From Candidatus Methanomethylophilus alvi Mx1201 (GTDB lineage: Archaea > Thermoplasmatota > Thermoplasmata > Methanomassiliicoccales > Methanomethylophilaceae), in assembly GCF_000300255.2 (NCBI RefSeq), contig NC_020913.1, positions 1-64,000 of the forward strand: a stretch of 64,000 nt of DNA. Reading direction: 5' to 3'. This document shows, one piece after another, positions 62,451-64,000 of this stretch. The notes below the pieces were generated by a model. The model was not told where the DNA came from. It searched no databases and was given only the letters and a program-made list of their open reading frames with translations. Every line of letters starts with the position of its first letter. Position 1 is the stretch's first letter. The translations under genes and the position numbers were made by a program.

Positions 62451-62586
62451 ATGACATTGACGATAGTTGCACCAGATTCTTTTGGTAGTAAGGGAGATGA
62501 GGCACTAATCCGCGGCGCACTATGTGTTTAAAGGGGACGAGATTGAGCTATTGACGACCAATTTTCATGAGTTATCTTGGACGTGA
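62451..62586 (+). pseudogene. Remnant of a polysaccharide pyruvyltransferase-like gene
   Basis: The frame from ATG 62451 reads TLTIVAPDSFGSKGDEALIR and stops at TAA. The neighbouring frame carries on from 62527 as FKGDEIELLTTNFHELSW. The N-terminal GSKGDEALI motif is that of polysaccharide pyruvyltransferases (CsaB/PssM type). Only the start of the gene is left and it is frameshifted, so it is a decayed fragment in the glycan region. Confidence 0.6.
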
Positions 62587-63002
62587 TTGCTGATATCGAT
62601 AAAAGAATTGAAAGGATGTCCGAGGAGATTTCGATATTGAATGAAAAAGTCCTTTTGACAAAAGGATGCATAAATATAGAAAATGTTTATCAGGCAACAC
62701 AGTCAGAGGATTCAAAGGGCTTGTACATGACATCAGATGATAATAACATGTGGATTCAGCGTGCAAATGCTATGAGCGATTTAATAGACTCCAAGTATTT
62801 TGTATTGAATGAGATTGATAAAGGTATTTGTTCCGATGTAGATGACAAGAGCCCTAGTGTAAAAAATGAAGGAAAATATAGATTTATGCTTGAATCGGCA
62901 TCAAAGGTAAAGGAATCTCTTAAGAGAGATGGATTGGCATCTACATTACGCACGATATATCACTATGTTATCAATTGGTTCTGTGTGAAAACAAGGGAGT
63001 AA
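62577..63002 (+). CDS. Hypothetical coiled-coil protein
   Basis: This frame of 141 residues has a predicted coiled coil near its start (IDKRIERMSEEISILNEKVL), then a polar middle part and an end YHYVINWFCVKTRE. The start is unclear: TTG 62577 lies inside the pyruvyltransferase remnant, and ATG 62613 is the first ATG. AT-rich codon use matches the rest of this end of the window. It could be the 3' part of a larger gene whose front was lost. No family is recognised. Confidence 0.45.
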   Translation: MDVIADIDKRIERMSEEISILNEKVLLTKGCINIENVYQATQSEDSKGLYMTSDDNNMWIQRANAMSDLIDSKYFVLNEIDKGICSDVDDKSPSVKNEGKYRFMLESASKVKESLKRDGLASTLRTIYHYVINWFCVKTRE

Positions 63003-63021
63003 AAGGGGGGGTGGACAAAAA

Positions 63022-64000
63022 TTGCAAAATGATGTTGTGCGCATATTGGATATTACATATTATATGGACTGTCCCCCGATTTCGGGTGGGACTCTGAGAG
63101 TTCTTGCACCGTTTATGAAAATGGATGACAATTCGAAAATTTCTGTGGATTTAATTTTCTCAACATATAATGAAGAGTACGCTAGAAAGTGCAAGGGTTA
63201 TCTGGAGTCGATTGATGTTATAAATTTTGCAGAAGGGGTAGTTACAAATCACTATCTTTCCGATTGTGGCGGTATGCCCGAGGGATTCTCTTCTGATGTT
63301 TGGAAGACCATAAGCCAGGAATTGAAGGATCGTGCACTCCAACTTGTCAAATCTAACAAATACGATATCATTCAAATAGAGCACTCTCAAATGTCTTGGA
63401 TTGTTCCTTTTTTAAAATTGGCCAGTCCGAGTTCATATATTGTTCTAGACTCCCACAATATTGAATATATGATTTATGAAAGATGGGTTCCATATGCCTC
63501 TATAGAAAGTGTTGAGGATATCAGGGACAAATATGAGTCATTATACAAATGGGAAAATGAGGTGTGGACGTGGTTTGATGCTGCATTCACTGTATCTCCC
63601 ATTGAAGAGAAATTACTCAATGATCATGGGTTAAATGAAACATATCTAATCCCCACAGGAGGAGGAATAGATCCAAATAAATATACTCCCGATGACGACT
63701 TGCGTGACCGTCCCTATGATTTGTTATATATGGGTACACTTAGTTGGTTTCCAAATGCTCAAGGGATGTTATGGTTTATAGAGTATGTTTTTCCTATAAT
63801 TTTGAAAAAATATCCCAGAACCATATTGCACATTGTTGGGTCTGGCACTCCCGATGGTAAATTATATGAGGTCGCATCCGGCCATCCAAGTATAAAATTT
63901 TGGGGTCAACAAAAAGATGATGTGAAATTTTTTCACAAGTCAAAAGTGTTTATAGTCCCATTATGGATTGGTGCAGGAGCTAGAGTGAAGATTCTTACTG
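63022..64000 (+). CDS. Family 4 glycosyltransferase, cut by the window end
   Basis: An open frame runs from TTG 63022, 8 bases after GGGGGGG, to the last base of the window: 326 codons, C terminus missing. It begins VVRILDITYYMDCPPISGGT. It has VLDSHNIEYMIYERW near residue 150, TVSPIEEKLL near 190, IPTGGGIDPNKYTP near 210, LLYMGTLSWFPNAQGMLWFI near 235 and VIPLWIGAG-like VPLWIGAGARVKILT at the edge, the donor-site start of GT4/GT1-type enzymes. It is AT-rich, like the rest of the glycan island. Confidence 0.85.
   Translation, partial: MQNDVVRILDITYYMDCPPISGGTLRVLAPFMKMDDNSKISVDLIFSTYNEEYARKCKGYLESIDVINFAEGVVTNHYLSDCGGMPEGFSSDVWKTISQELKDRALQLVKSNKYDIIQIEHSQMSWIVPFLKLASPSSYIVLDSHNIEYMIYERWVPYASIESVEDIRDKYESLYKWENEVWTWFDAAFTVSPIEEKLLNDHGLNETYLIPTGGGIDPNKYTPDDDLRDRPYDLLYMGTLSWFPNAQGMLWFIEYVFPIILKKYPRTILHIVGSGTPDGKLYEVASGHPSIKFWGQQKDDVKFFHKSKVFIVPLWIGAGARVKILT

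Noticed and set aside
1..64000. tRNA, rRNA, CRISPR arrays, complete transposons
   Set aside because: I saw no T-arm/GGTTCAAATC-type segments, no regularly spaced repeats and no transposase motifs. A tRNA scan or Infernal search would be needed to be certain.

Overview
The window looks like chromosome of a methanogenic archaeon of the Thermoplasmata, most likely a Methanomassiliicoccales/Methanomethylophilaceae relative. This is inferred from gene content and was not checked by database search. The archaeal markers are Orc1/Cdc6 with ORB-type origin boxes, PolD small subunit DP1, primase PriL, TFB, Gar1, EndA, the A-type ATP synthase, split GMP synthetase (GuaAA/GuaAB), SecE-Spt5-L11 and P0/P1 stalk proteins. 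Of roughly 75 genes whose stops I checked, only one (the AK6-like kinase) ends in TAG. Two genes contain an in-frame TAG, which fits a lineage known to decode UAG as pyrrolysine. I found no tRNA, rRNA, CRISPR array or complete insertion sequence.

Layout. 1-2080: candidate replication origin, with orc1/cdc6 flanked by two inverted pairs of ORB boxes, an AT-rich stretch and a 28-residue membrane microprotein. 2150-4050: glutathione peroxidase-like protein, archaeal signal peptidase, dCMP deaminase. 4120-12730: A-type ATP synthase operon in the order H-I-K-E-C-F-A-B-D, ending in an overlapping 50-residue membrane protein. 12880-22430: DP1, an RNA-binding protein, a TIM-barrel protein, an HTH/unknown/CPBP-protease operon, a NimA-like flavoprotein, Hsp20, a frameshifted Cdc48 and an ArsR-type regulator. 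22600-28060: TrpB2 with TGTACA boxes, EndA, a gene with an in-frame UAG, a small cyclin-box protein, TFB and Gar1. 28425-34620: small membrane protein, PurE, GuaAB, a CMD-acetyltransferase fusion, GuaAA, a UPF0147 operon, then secE-spt5-rpl11. 34700-36360: a truncated ATPase and a frameshifted MFS transporter, both antisense, separate rpl11 from rpl1-rpl10-rpl12.

38700-40550: a ribbon-helix-helix gene directly followed by a divergent FtsZ/tubulin-like gene, then TrmJ. 41250-50290: coenzyme A and methyl-cycle genes (phosphopantothenate synthetase, AhcY), two GT4 glycosyltransferases, a PfkB sugar kinase, AK6, a phospholipid synthase, PriL and a radical SAM protein. 50720-54830: malic enzyme, a GT2, EF-1beta with its zinc-ribbon partner, and a DUF89 protein. 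54857-58150: a four-gene nucleotide-activated heptose cluster. 58230-59547: ACT protein and IlvE. 59594-64000: surface-glycan genes, including a GT2 with an in-frame UAG. Base composition becomes AT-rich after about 61 kb and gene remnants appear, so this end looks like a variable glycan island.

The most unusual signals are: (i) a decamer, ATGTGCCAGA/TCTGGCACAT, present 12 times exactly in both orientations where about 0.1 is expected; (ii) two genes interrupted only by an in-frame UAG; (iii) the RHH/FtsZ-like pair; (iv) an almost identical N-terminal leader on malic enzyme and on a TFB-like cyclin-box protein; (v) mirror-image ORB pairs around cdc6.
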